The notes beneath the pieces were generated by a model. It had not been told where the DNA came from and did no database searches. It was given only the letters and a program-made list of their open reading frames with translations. Positions 1 through 8,612 of a stretch of 64,000 nt of DNA are shown in pieces (the first letter of the stretch is position 1; every line of letters starts with the position of its first letter). Source of the DNA: an uncultured Niabella sp. (GTDB taxonomy: Bacteria > Bacteroidota > Bacteroidia > Chitinophagales > Chitinophagaceae). The stretch is from NCBI GenBank assembly GCA_934486785.1, contig CAKSQK010000009.1, forward strand, positions 1-64,000, given 5' to 3'. The position numbers were made by a program, and so were the translations under genes.

Positions 1-72
1 GGTGTGGGGCGGGATCGAACCGCCGACACAAGGATTTTCAGTCCTTTGCTCTACCGACTGAGCTACCGCACC
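1..72 (-). tRNA. tRNA-Phe (GAA)
   Basis: The minus strand folds as a complete 72-nt cloverleaf. The D stem is GCTC/GAGC, the anticodon stem is AAGGA/TCCTT with loop CTGAAAA (anticodon GAA, Phe), and the T stem is GGCGG/CCGCC with loop TTCGATC. CCA is not visible because the window starts at the 3' end. One oddity: the acceptor arms GGTGCGG and CCACACC leave a C-A mismatch at the fifth pair. The gene has its own promoter between it and recQ. Confidence 0.95.
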
Positions 73-90
73 TTTTCCCTTACAGGGCTG

Positions 91-121
91 CAAATATAGA
101 CGAATCCTTTTACTTATTCAA
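91..121 (-). promoter_or_regulatory. promoter of tRNA-Phe
   Basis: On the minus strand, TATATTTG (91-98) fits the Bacteroidota -7 element TAnnTTTG. A TTG at 119-121 lies 20 nt upstream, within the expected -33 spacing. It sits in the gap after recQ and reads into the tRNA. Confidence 0.65.
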
Positions 122-137
122 CATTTTCCCACATTTT

Positions 138-2393
138 TTACATGCCGTATTCCGAAAGGAATTTGATGCGCATGATCTTTAACTGCTCCCAATTGAAATC
201 AAACTCTGAAAGCTCAGCCTGCGCTACTTCAAGCGACGATGTTTCACAACTCTTAAAATATTCCATGATCTCGTCCTGATCGTCCTGGTCAAGCATTTCA
301 TCAATGGCATAGCCCAGGTTCAGCTTGGTTCCGCTGGCCGCAATGGTTTCCATCTCTTCCAGCAGCTCGGGAATGGTCCAGCCTTTGTTTTTGGCAATGA
401 TCTCTACGGGAATTTTTTTGTCCGTTTGCGTAATGATGTAAACCTTATTACCACTCTTGTTCACTACGCTTTTCATTACAAAATCATCCGGCTTTTCTAT
501 ATTATTGTCTTCCACGTACTGCTCAATCAGCGCCACAAAAGGTTTTCCATATCGTATGGCTTTACCCTTACTCACGCCCTGGCATTTTTCCAGTTCTTCA
601 ATTGTGGTGGGGTACATGGTGGCCATGTCCAGTAAACTGTTTTCAAGAAAGATCACAAAGGGTGGCAGGTTTTTCTTTTTGGCTTCCTTTTGCCGCAGCT
701 CTTTTAGCATTTCAAACAGCCGCTGGTCTGTGGCCGCACCATCAGCGGCATCTTTTCCTTCATCATCATCTCCCTGCGCTTCTTCAAACTTATTGTTGAG
801 AACAATTTTGAACGTTTTTGGTTTTTTCAGAAATTCTTTGCCCGCATCGGTAAGCTTTAGTAGGCCGTATTCTTCTATATCTTTTTTCAAAAGGCCTTCC
901 AGCAGCATTTGCCTGATGAGCGAATTCCAGAAATGAGTATCGTGGTCTTTGCCAATACCAAAAGCCGGCAGGCCTTCGTGCCTGAACATTTTTACCTGTG
1001 GCGTCAGCTTGCCAATGATGATGTTTACCACATAATCTGTGGCAAAGCGCTCATCCAGGTCTTTAATGGTTTTCAGCACCTGCACCACTTCGGCTTTTGC
1101 TTCAATTTTTTCTTTGGGATTTTTACAATTGTCGCAATTGCCGCAGTTTTCGTTTTCATAGGTTTCACCAAAATAGCTCAAGATCACTTTACGCCGGCAC
1201 ACGCCGCTTTCGGCATAGGCCACCGTTTCGTTAATAAGCTGGCCACCCACTTCCCTTTCGCTAAGCGGCTTATCGCGCATCAGGTGCTCCAGTTTGCTTA
1301 CATCTTTGTGCGAGTAATACAACAGGCATTTACCCTCCAGCCCGTCGCGGCCGGCACGCCCGGTTTCCTGGTAATAATTTTCGATGGATTTTGGAATGTT
1401 GTAGTGGATCACAAACCGTATATCGGGCTTATCAATGCCCATTCCAAAGGCAATGGTTGCCACAATCACCTGCACATCTTCTTTCAAAAATTTATCCTGG
1501 CGCTCGGTTCTCAGCTTACTGTCAAGCCCCGCGTGGTAGGCTACGGCGTTGATGCCGTTGGCCATTAAAATATCGGCCAGCTCTTCAGTGGTTTTGCGGT
1601 TGAGCGTGTAAATGATGCCGCTTTTGTTTTTCATCCCCTTTATAAAGCGCACAATGCTTTCATCGGTTTGCTTCTTTTTTATTTTGGGCTGAATTTCGTA
1701 ATAAAGGTTTTCCCTGTTAAAGCTTGAAATGAACACGTTGGGGTCTCTAAGCGCCAGGTTTTTGATGATATCGCTCTGCACTTTTGGCGTAGCGGTAGCG
1801 GTAAGGGCTATCACCGGCAGTTTGGGATTGATCTGGTCCATCATTTCGCGCAGGCGGCGGTACTCCGGCCTGAAATCGTGTCCCCATTCACTAATACAAT
1901 GCGCTTCATCTACCGCGAAGAATGAAATATTCAGGTCGCTGAAAAAAGACAGGTTGTCCTGCTTGGTCAGCGTTTCCGGGGCCACGTACAACAATTTTGT
2001 TTTACCGCTTAAAAGATCGTCGTGTACTTCTTTAATTTCTTTTTTTGTGAGGGTAGAATTCAAAAAATGGGCAATTTCGTCGTTGCTGTTATAGCCGCGC
2101 ACCAGGTCAACCTGGTTTTTCATCAAAGCAATGAGGGGGCTTACAATAATAGCCACCCCTTCGCTGGCCACGCCCGGCAACTGGTAGCAAAGGCTTTTGC
2201 CACCGCCTGTGGGCATGATCACAAAAGTATCGCGGCCGTTTAATAATGAATTGATTGCCTGCTCCTGTGTGCCTTTAAACTGAGAAAATCCAAAGTTTTT
2301 TTGAAGTTCTTTATGTAAATCGATTCCCTTGGAGTTTGGTGTACCTTTTTTTGTTTTCTGTTCTTTTGCTTTTTTTGCTGCTTTCACTGCCAT
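138..2393 (-). CDS. recQ: ATP-dependent DNA helicase RecQ
   Basis: This is a 3'-5' DNA helicase of the RecQ family, used in recombinational repair and replication restart. The 751 residues show Walker A MPTGGGKS (60-67), the DEAH box (162-165) followed by CISEWGHDFRPEYR, helicase motif VI (QETGRAGRDG), and an RQC zinc site made of one Cys in GVCRRKV and three in CGNCDNC. An HRDC-like segment follows near 570-640. The protein is longer than E. coli RecQ (about 610 aa): it has a lysine-rich N-terminus and about 110 extra C-terminal residues of unknown role. A -7-like element ends only 5 bp before the ATG, so the mRNA may be nearly leaderless. It is transcribed toward tRNA-Phe. Confidence 0.96.
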   Translation of the reverse strand: MAVKAAKKAKEQKTKKGTPNSKGIDLHKELQKNFGFSQFKGTQEQAINSLLNGRDTFVIMPTGGGKSLCYQLPGVASEGVAIIVSPLIALMKNQVDLVRGYNSNDEIAHFLNSTLTKKEIKEVHDDLLSGKTKLLYVAPETLTKQDNLSFFSDLNISFFAVDEAHCISEWGHDFRPEYRRLREMMDQINPKLPVIALTATATPKVQSDIIKNLALRDPNVFISSFNRENLYYEIQPKIKKKQTDESIVRFIKGMKNKSGIIYTLNRKTTEELADILMANGINAVAYHAGLDSKLRTERQDKFLKEDVQVIVATIAFGMGIDKPDIRFVIHYNIPKSIENYYQETGRAGRDGLEGKCLLYYSHKDVSKLEHLMRDKPLSEREVGGQLINETVAYAESGVCRRKVILSYFGETYENENCGNCDNCKNPKEKIEAKAEVVQVLKTIKDLDERFATDYVVNIIIGKLTPQVKMFRHEGLPAFGIGKDHDTHFWNSLIRQMLLEGLLKKDIEEYGLLKLTDAGKEFLKKPKTFKIVLNNKFEEAQGDDDEGKDAADGAATDQRLFEMLKELRQKEAKKKNLPPFVIFLENSLLDMATMYPTTIEELEKCQGVSKGKAIRYGKPFVALIEQYVEDNNIEKPDDFVMKSVVNKSGNKVYIITQTDKKIPVEIIAKNKGWTIPELLEEMETIAASGTKLNLGYAIDEMLDQDDQDEIMEYFKSCETSSLEVAQAELSEFDFNWEQLKIMRIKFLSEYGM

Positions 2394-2397
2394 TTTT

Positions 2398-2405
2398 CAA
2401 ATATA
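2398..2405 (-). promoter_or_regulatory. -7 element close to the recQ start
   Basis: TATATTTG on the minus strand matches the Bacteroidota -7 consensus exactly, 5 bp before the recQ ATG. No TTG sits at the usual -33 distance. If used, transcription would begin at or next to the start codon. Confidence 0.4.
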
Positions 2406-2537
2406 ACCAGGTTAAAATTTAGAACTGTAAAAATTACAACAGTTATCTGTAATAAAAAAATAATCTTTGGCCGAAAGGCCTATTTTCACAATCATTTAAA
2501 TTATGCTGCAACAACTGTTTGTTTCAGCAAGAAACGG

Positions 2538-2545
2538 TAAGTTTG
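2538..2545 (+). promoter_or_regulatory. -7 element before kdsD
   Basis: TAAGTTTG matches the Bacteroidota -7 consensus. A TTG at 2519-2521 lies 16 nt upstream, slightly short spacing. The ATG of kdsD is at 2566, leaving a leader of about 15-20 nt. Confidence 0.5.
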
Positions 2546-2565
2546 CGTCTCATTTTTGAACTGTT

Positions 2566-3528
2566 ATGCCGTTAGATATAAAAAGCAATGCCTTAAAAAC
2601 AATTGATCTGGAAGCAGATGCAATAAGGTCTTTGTCCGGTTCCATCAACGATGATTTTGTAAAAGCAGTGCACATCATTCACAGCCTTAAAGGCCGTGTT
2701 GTGATAAGCGGTATAGGCAAAAGTGCATTAATTGCGCAAAAAATTGTGGCTACTTTAAACTCCACAGGAACTCCCTCTATTTTCATGCACGCAGCCGATG
2801 CCCTGCACGGCGACCTGGGAATTGTGCAGGATGGGGATGTGGTGATCATATTGAGCAAAAGCGGCAACAGCCCCGAAATACGGGCGCTCGTTCCCCTTAT
2901 TAAAAATTTTGGCAATACCATTATTGCTGTAGCTGGCAACACAGGCTCTTACCTTGCACGCAATGCCCATATTGTGTTAGATACAACCGTATCGCAGGAG
3001 GCCTGCCCCAATAACCTGGCGCCCACTGCAAGCACTACGGCGCAACTGGTAATGGGCGATGCATTGGCGGTTTGCCTGATGCAGTTGAAAGGATTTAAGG
3101 AAGGCGATTTTGCCAAGTTTCATCCCGGCGGCACCCTGGGCAAAAAATTATACCTGCGCGTAAGCGATGTATTTTTTGATAATGAACGCCCACTGGTTTT
3201 GCCCAGCCAGAATATTAAAGAAGTGATCGTGGAAATGACACGCAAACGCCTGGGCGTAACAGCAGTGGCCGGTGCCAACCAGGAACTGCTGGGCATTATT
3301 ACAGACGGTGACCTGCGGCGCATGCTTGAAAAAAATACGGATATTGAGAATATTTCTGCGGCAGACATCATGACGAAAAATCCAAAAACCATACAGGCAG
3401 ATGAGCTGGCCGTATCGGCGCTGGACCTGATGCGCAGGAATGCCATCACACAACTGGTTGTGGTAAATGATAAAAAATACATGGGAATCATTCACATCCA
3501 CGACCTGTTGAAAGAAGGGTTAATATAG
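2566..3528 (+). CDS. kdsD: arabinose-5-phosphate isomerase (KdsD/KpsF/GutQ family)
   Basis: It interconverts D-ribulose-5-phosphate and D-arabinose-5-phosphate, the first step toward KDO for lipopolysaccharide. The 320 residues are the usual family length. An N-terminal SIS sugar-isomerase domain carries GIGKSALIAQK, STGTPS, the His-rich HAADALHGDLG and the phosphosugar loop SKSGNSPE. Two CBS domains follow (about 200-320; ITDGDLRR, IMTKNPKT, GIIHIHDLL). The stop lies 8 bp before the next gene, so the two are probably co-transcribed for envelope sugar supply. The SIS/CBS order makes KdsD much more likely than other SIS proteins. Confidence 0.94.
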   Translation: MPLDIKSNALKTIDLEADAIRSLSGSINDDFVKAVHIIHSLKGRVVISGIGKSALIAQKIVATLNSTGTPSIFMHAADALHGDLGIVQDGDVVIILSKSGNSPEIRALVPLIKNFGNTIIAVAGNTGSYLARNAHIVLDTTVSQEACPNNLAPTASTTAQLVMGDALAVCLMQLKGFKEGDFAKFHPGGTLGKKLYLRVSDVFFDNERPLVLPSQNIKEVIVEMTRKRLGVTAVAGANQELLGIITDGDLRRMLEKNTDIENISAADIMTKNPKTIQADELAVSALDLMRRNAITQLVVVNDKKYMGIIHIHDLLKEGLI

Positions 3529-3536
3529 TTTATTAC

Positions 3537-4619
3537 ATGAACAATAATCATTACGTGGCCATTATGGCCGGAGGCATTGGCACCAGGTTTTGGCCTAAAA
3601 GCCGTACCAGCTATCCTAAGCAATTTTTAGATATTTTAGGAACCGGCAAAACACTCATACAATCTACATTTTCGCGGTACAGCAAAATTGTGCCGGCTGA
3701 AAATATTTACGTGGTTACGTCAGAAGATTATGTAGATATTGTAAAAGAACAACTGCCTGAGCTGAACCCCGATAACATTGTGGCCGAACCATTCAGAAAA
3801 AACACCGCTCCCTGCATTGCCTATATTGCTTTTAAGATTCATCAGAAAAATCCCGACTCGATCATGATTGCTGCCCCGGCTGACAACATGATCCTGGAAG
3901 AGGAAAAGTTCAACAGCGTGATGCATAAGGCACTAGGTTTTGTAGAGCACATCAGTGCACTCGTTACCATAGGCATCATGCCCACACATCCCAACACGGG
4001 CTATGGATACATACAACATGATGGGGTAGAAGCCGCTCCGGGCATTTATAAAGTAAAAACCTTTACCGAAAAACCCAACCTGCAGTTGGCACAGGCTTTT
4101 ATCAATAGTGGCGATTTTTTATGGAACTCTGGCATTTTTACCTGGAAAACCAAAACCATTATTGATGCATTTGAAAAATTGCTGCCGGAAATTCATGAGC
4201 TGTTTGCTACAGAAAAAAGCAACCTGAACACAGCCAATGAAAAAAAGGTCATAGAAGAAATATATGCCCGCTGCCCCAACATTTCAATTGATTTTGGCGT
4301 AATGGAAAAAGCGCCAAACGTTTACATTATACCCGCCAATTTTTACTGGAGCGACCTGGGCACCTGGAACAGCGCCTATGCCAACATGGAAAAAGATTAT
4401 TTTGAAAACGCAGTTGTCGGTTCTGAAGTGATGGTGTACGACACGCATAAATGCATGATACACGTGCCGCAAAAAAAACTGGTCTTGCTCCAGGGCCTGG
4501 AAGATTATATTATTGTAGATACTGACGATGTTCTGATGATCTGCAAAAAAGAAAAAGAACAGCAGATAAAAGAATATGTAAGCGAGATCAAACGCAACAA
4601 AAGCGAGAAATACCTGTAG
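3537..4619 (+). CDS. manC: mannose-1-phosphate guanylyltransferase
   Basis: It forms GDP-mannose from mannose-1-phosphate and GTP, a precursor for mannose, fucose and rhamnose residues in surface glycans. The 360 residues match the short one-domain form without the isomerase domain. Visible motifs are the nucleotide-binding start MAGGIGTRFWPKSR with the following PKQFLDI, FTEKPN near 170, and WNSGIFTWK near 190. It follows kdsD by 8 bp. The symbol is given by family and may be manC or rfbM in other naming schemes. Confidence 0.93.
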   Translation: MNNNHYVAIMAGGIGTRFWPKSRTSYPKQFLDILGTGKTLIQSTFSRYSKIVPAENIYVVTSEDYVDIVKEQLPELNPDNIVAEPFRKNTAPCIAYIAFKIHQKNPDSIMIAAPADNMILEEEKFNSVMHKALGFVEHISALVTIGIMPTHPNTGYGYIQHDGVEAAPGIYKVKTFTEKPNLQLAQAFINSGDFLWNSGIFTWKTKTIIDAFEKLLPEIHELFATEKSNLNTANEKKVIEEIYARCPNISIDFGVMEKAPNVYIIPANFYWSDLGTWNSAYANMEKDYFENAVVGSEVMVYDTHKCMIHVPQKKLVLLQGLEDYIIVDTDDVLMICKKEKEQQIKEYVSEIKRNKSEKYL

Positions 4620-4666
4620 AAAATAGTATTGCAGGAGAACTTTTTGATTTTAAAAATACAGCAGCC

Positions 4667-5395
4667 ATGATCACATCTGTACCGGTACAAAATATTTTGT
4701 TTCTTGATATAGAAACCGTACCGCAATACCACACTTACGAGCAGGTGCCCGAAAGCTGGAAAACGCTTTGGGCCGCCAAGGCAGCAGCATTGCTGCGCAA
4801 CCGCGAAGATGAAACCGTTGAAAGCATTTATGAGCGTGCCGGTATTTATGCTGAGTTTGGAAAGATCGTGTGCATTAGCTGCGGCGTGGTACAAGGTGCA
4901 GAAAACAACCGGAAGATCATCATAAAATCCTTTGCCGGCGAAGATGAAAAAGAAATTCTTACATCGTTTTGCGATATGCTTTTGAAATGGTGCACCAACG
5001 AACCAAAATATTTATGTGCACACAATGGCAAAGAATTCGATTTTCCGTACATCTGCCGCAGGCTGGTCATTAATAAACTGCCCATTCCTTTTATTTTAAA
5101 CAGCGCTGGCAAAAAACCCTGGGAAGTATCTCACCTTGACACGATGGAACTGTGGAAGTTTGGCGATTTTAAAAATTATACCTCCTTAAACCTGCTGGCA
5201 CATGCACTTGACGTGCCCACGCCCAAAGATGACATTGACGGCAGCATGGTAGCCCGCGTGTTTTACGAAGAAAAAGACTTCAGCCGCATTACAGCCTATT
5301 GCCAGAAAGACGTGGAAACCATTGCACAAATATTTTTAAGAATGCTGGGCGAAGAGCTGATACGCAAAGAAAACGTGGAAATAAAACAACCGTGA
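4667..5395 (+). CDS. 3'-5' exonuclease related to the PolB exonuclease domain
   Basis: This is a DEDD-type 3'-5' exonuclease of 242 residues, resembling the predicted PolB-like exonuclease family. ExoI-like motif LDIETVP (about 10-16) carries the DxE pair, AHNGKEFDFPYICRR (about 122-136) carries the second acidic residue, and YCQKDVETIAQ near 210 carries the third (DEDDy pattern). There is no polymerase domain, so it acts as a stand-alone nuclease; substrate unknown. Its stop codon overlaps a GTG start of the next gene by 4 bp, which suggests translational coupling. Confidence 0.88.
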   Translation: MITSVPVQNILFLDIETVPQYHTYEQVPESWKTLWAAKAAALLRNREDETVESIYERAGIYAEFGKIVCISCGVVQGAENNRKIIIKSFAGEDEKEILTSFCDMLLKWCTNEPKYLCAHNGKEFDFPYICRRLVINKLPIPFILNSAGKKPWEVSHLDTMELWKFGDFKNYTSLNLLAHALDVPTPKDDIDGSMVARVFYEEKDFSRITAYCQKDVETIAQIFLRMLGEELIRKENVEIKQP

Positions 5396-5712
5396 ATATT
5401 GAAGACATCAGAAACCATTGCATCAGCAAGCCCGACGCAGAAGAAGGGTTTCCTTTCGGAGGCGATACCCTTGTATTTAAAGTAAAGGGAAAGATTTTTT
5501 TATTGGTAGGACTGGATAGCGATCCGCTGCAGTTCAACGTAAAATGCAATCCTGACAAAGCCCTGGAGCTTCGGGAAAAATACCCCTGCGTTATACCCGG
5601 ATATCACATGAATAAAAAGCACTGGAACACGGTGATTGTTGACGGCTCTGTAAGCGCTGTTATATTAAAACAATGGATTGATGAGAGCTACAACCTGGTT
5701 AGTAAAAAATAA
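5392..5712 (+). CDS. MmcQ/YjbR family protein
   Basis: A 106-residue protein of the MmcQ/YjbR fold (CyaY-like, proposed DNA-binding). It shows the family pattern: start NIEDIRNHC, then EEGFPFGGDTLVFKV, KIFLLVGLD, FNVKCNPDKALELREK, and PGYHMNKKHWNTV with DESYNLV near the end. I chose the GTG at 5392 because it overlaps the upstream stop as GTGA and begins exactly where family homology begins; a longer in-frame ATG at 5299 lies inside the exonuclease gene. Precise function is unknown. Confidence 0.85.
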   Translation: MNIEDIRNHCISKPDAEEGFPFGGDTLVFKVKGKIFLLVGLDSDPLQFNVKCNPDKALELREKYPCVIPGYHMNKKHWNTVIVDGSVSAVILKQWIDESYNLVSKK

Positions 5713-5718
5713 CTGTAA

Positions 5719-7233
5719 TCAATGCTGGTTTGCCATTTTCAAAATATCTTCTACATAGGTGCGCTCATTGCTCAGGCGCGGCACTTTATGCTGGCCTCCC
5801 AGTTTTCCTTTGTATTGCAGCCAGCTTTTAAACGTGTTGGGCGCTAAAGCATGCACCACAGGTATGCGCAAAGCCAGGTCTTTATGCCGTTTTGCTTCAT
5901 AGTCGCTGTTAACTGCTTTCAACGCTTTATCAAGTTCAGTTACAAACGCGTCAAGGTTTTCGGGTTGTTTTTCAAACTCTATCAGCCATTCGTGGCTGCC
6001 GTTAGAGGTATCTGAAAAATAAACGGGCGCGGCGGTATAATCATTTACAACGGCGCCGGTTTTTTTGCAAGCCTCTTCAATTGCCCTGTCGCTGTTATCT
6101 ACGATCACTTCTTCGCCAAAAGCGTTCATGTAATGTTTTACCCTGCCTGATACAATGATCTTGAAAGGATCTTTGCTTATAAATTTGATCGTATCGCCAA
6201 TAAGGTAACGCCACAGGCCGCCATTGGTGCTGATCACCAGGGCATAGTTGGTACCGGTTTCCACATCTTCAAGGCCGATGGTTTGAGGATCGTCTTTACC
6301 ATGTTCTTCCAGCGGCATAAACTCCAAAAAAATACCATGATCCGTAAATAGTAGCATGCCTTCATCGCCCGGTGTTTGCTGTGCCGCAAAAAAACCTTCG
6401 CTGGCATTGTAGGTTTCGAGGTAATGAATGTTTTTGCCAATAATGTTTTTAAACTGCTCGCGGTAAGGGGTAAACGATACGCCGCCGTGCATGTACAATT
6501 CAAGCGAGGGCCAAACTTCAGACATGTTATTTTTACCGGTCAGTTCTAAAATACGTTTGAATAAAACCAGCGTCCAGGTAGGCACACCGCTGATGGAGGT
6601 TACGTTCTCATTCATAGTTTGGCGTGCCATCATCTCCAGCTTGCTTTCCCATTCGTCCATCAGGGCAATGCTTAAGTCGGGCGTGCGAAGCCAGTGACCC
6701 CAGAACGGGCTGTTTTGCAATAATACAGCGCTAAGGTCGCCATATTGAGCATCGGCATTCATGGGGTTAATGCTGTGGCTGCCGCCCAAAACAAGTCCCT
6801 TACCGGTTAGCAGCTCACTATCGGGGTTAAACTGGTAATACATCGTCAGCACATCTTTGGCTGCTTTATAGTGGCAGTCTTCCAGGCTTTCTTCACTAAT
6901 GGGAATAAACTTGCTTTTATCGCTGGTGGTTCCGCTGCTTTTTGCAAACCAGTAAATGGGGCTGTTCCAAAGCAGGTTTTGCTCACCATGCATAATGCGT
7001 TCGATGTATGGCTTTAACTCATCGTAGTTATGAATGGGCACTGCTTTTTTAAAATCCCGAATGCTAAAGAGGTCGTGAAAATTATATTTTCTTCCAAATT
7101 CTGTGTATTGCGCAGACGTAACCAGGTTCTGTAACACTTCCCTTTGTGCATCCACCGGGTGGCTTCTCCACCCATCTATACGCCAGTGGCGCATGCGTGC
7201 GAGTTGTGATATGGCCGGACTTAATAAAGGCAT
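5719..7233 (-). CDS. GH3-family acyl-adenylate-forming protein
   Basis: A 504-residue member of the GH3 family, named for plant auxin-responsive enzymes that adenylate a carboxylate and join it to an amino acid. The ATP-loop FAKSSGTTSDKSKFIP (about 93-108) is clear, followed by GVPTWTLVLFKRI, MHGGVSFTPYREQF, TYNASEGFFA and the hinge-proximal GGLWRYLIGDTI. Bacterial GH3 proteins are widespread in Bacteroidota but their substrates are not known. It is convergent with the YjbR gene and divergent from the CapA-like gene. Confidence 0.9.
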   Translation of the reverse strand: MPLLSPAISQLARMRHWRIDGWRSHPVDAQREVLQNLVTSAQYTEFGRKYNFHDLFSIRDFKKAVPIHNYDELKPYIERIMHGEQNLLWNSPIYWFAKSSGTTSDKSKFIPISEESLEDCHYKAAKDVLTMYYQFNPDSELLTGKGLVLGGSHSINPMNADAQYGDLSAVLLQNSPFWGHWLRTPDLSIALMDEWESKLEMMARQTMNENVTSISGVPTWTLVLFKRILELTGKNNMSEVWPSLELYMHGGVSFTPYREQFKNIIGKNIHYLETYNASEGFFAAQQTPGDEGMLLFTDHGIFLEFMPLEEHGKDDPQTIGLEDVETGTNYALVISTNGGLWRYLIGDTIKFISKDPFKIIVSGRVKHYMNAFGEEVIVDNSDRAIEEACKKTGAVVNDYTAAPVYFSDTSNGSHEWLIEFEKQPENLDAFVTELDKALKAVNSDYEAKRHKDLALRIPVVHALAPNTFKSWLQYKGKLGGQHKVPRLSNERTYVEDILKMANQH

Positions 7234-7325
7234 GTGGCAGGCAAGATAATAACATTATCTAAAACCTAAGATTGTTTTTAAAGGATAATACAGACTGTAT
7301 TTATAAAAATTGATTGCCGGTACTA

Positions 7326-7333
7326 TATATTTG
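7326..7333 (+). promoter_or_regulatory. -7 element before the CapA-like gene
   Basis: TATATTTG is an exact Bacteroidota -7 match, 17 bp before the ATG at 7351. No good TTG is seen at -33. Confidence 0.5.
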
Positions 7334-7350
7334 CTGCTCATACCCAGTTA

Positions 7351-8454
7351 ATGTACTTCTTTTTATTATTTTCTTTAATCGTTGTTACAGGCTGTAACAT
7401 CATTGAGGATAAACGTCCCGCGCCGACTGCTCCCGTGATTGCAGAACCTGAGGTTTCCGGTCCAAAAGACAGTTTTTCAATCATTGCCGTTGGCGATTTA
7501 ATGCTCGGTTCTGATTATCCCGATAAAGAAAAATTTACTCATAAAAATATTCTTGCCACACTTTCAGATACGCTTAAAAACGCCGATTTTACAATCGGGA
7601 ACCTGGAAGGTGTGCTGGCGCACGATACTTTACGCTCTGAAAAATGTAAAGACAAAAAAAATTGTTACGCCTTTCGCTCGCCTCCTGCATTTGTACATTA
7701 TTTCAAACAGGCAGGTTTTGATTTTCTAAGCCTGGCCAATAATCATTCGGGCGATTTTGACAATGAGGGCTTGCGCCAAACCATGAAAATCCTGGATAGC
7801 GCCGGTATTCAATACGCCGGGCTGAAAAATATTTGCGAATACTCCATTTTAGAAAAAGAAGGCCTCAAGCTGGGCATCATTGGCGTAGGCCACTCCTGGC
7901 GGCATGTTTACATCAATGACTATGACCATATCCGCCGCCTGATAAAAACCGTAAAAGAAAAAGCGGATGTGGCCGTGGTGTTCTTTCATGGCGGGGCAGA
8001 AGGCAGCCATGCAGAACGTGTGCCTAAGGAAGAAGAAAAGTATTTTTCTGAAAGCCGTGGCAATGTGCACCGCCTGGCCCATGAGTGTATTGATGCGGGC
8101 GCCAGCCTTGTTATTGGTAGCGGCCCCCATGTTACGCGCGCAATGGAGCTTTACAAAGGCAGACTTATTGCCTACAGCCTGGGCAATTTTGCCACTTATG
8201 GTAAGGTAAGTCTTGATGGGCCAATGGGCATTGCACCGATCTTAAAAATTCATATTTCCAAAAGCGGGCAGTTTTTAGGCGGGCGCATCATTCCCACGCT
8301 GCAAAAGCCTTTAAACCCCTTAACACCAATGATAGATACCACCGGGGCTGTGATACAAAAACTTATTCAGCTCAGTGCCAGGGATTTTCCCAACAGCCGG
8401 CTGGCCATTTCACAAGACGGAAATTTAACAATTAAAAATTTTGATTTTAAATAG
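7351..8454 (+). CDS. CapA/PgsA-like metallophosphatase-fold lipoprotein
   Basis: A 367-residue lipoprotein of the CapA family (calcineurin-like fold; CapA/PgsA take part in poly-gamma-glutamate capsule export in Bacillus). The signal ends in a lipobox, VVTGC, with Cys15. Metal-site-type motifs are present: GDLMLGS, GNLEGVL, ANNHSGDFDNEG, FFHGGAEG, GSGPHVTRAME and AYSLGNF. No capB/capC homologues lie nearby, so a polyglutamate role is not supported here. A role in cell-surface polymer handling is inference. Confidence 0.88.
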   Translation: MYFFLLFSLIVVTGCNIIEDKRPAPTAPVIAEPEVSGPKDSFSIIAVGDLMLGSDYPDKEKFTHKNILATLSDTLKNADFTIGNLEGVLAHDTLRSEKCKDKKNCYAFRSPPAFVHYFKQAGFDFLSLANNHSGDFDNEGLRQTMKILDSAGIQYAGLKNICEYSILEKEGLKLGIIGVGHSWRHVYINDYDHIRRLIKTVKEKADVAVVFFHGGAEGSHAERVPKEEEKYFSESRGNVHRLAHECIDAGASLVIGSGPHVTRAMELYKGRLIAYSLGNFATYGKVSLDGPMGIAPILKIHISKSGQFLGGRIIPTLQKPLNPLTPMIDTTGAVIQKLIQLSARDFPNSRLAISQDGNLTIKNFDFK

Positions 8455-8612
8455 AAAACACCATACCTTCGCCTGCAGAAATGACCCTAAGCTTGTGATC
8501 ATCTCTAAAAAAATATTGATTTTCAATTCAATATTTGTGTAATCCAAAAAAACGTAAAACCCCTTTCAAATTATCCCAAGAGGATTTAATCTTTTGATTA
8601 ATCGACACTTTT
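8455..8612 (+). promoter_or_regulatory. rho leader with inverted repeat
   Basis: The 158-bp leader contains a degenerate -7 element, TACCTTCG (8464-8471), and a 9-bp inverted repeat, AAATATTGA (8511-8519) with TCAATATTT (8528-8536), around an 8-nt loop. Rho genes often have regulated leaders in other bacteria; a regulatory role here is inference. Confidence 0.35.

Noticed and set aside
909..1568. 219-codon open frame on the plus strand inside recQ
   Set aside because: It is antisense to a clear helicase gene with intact motifs and has no recognisable domain.
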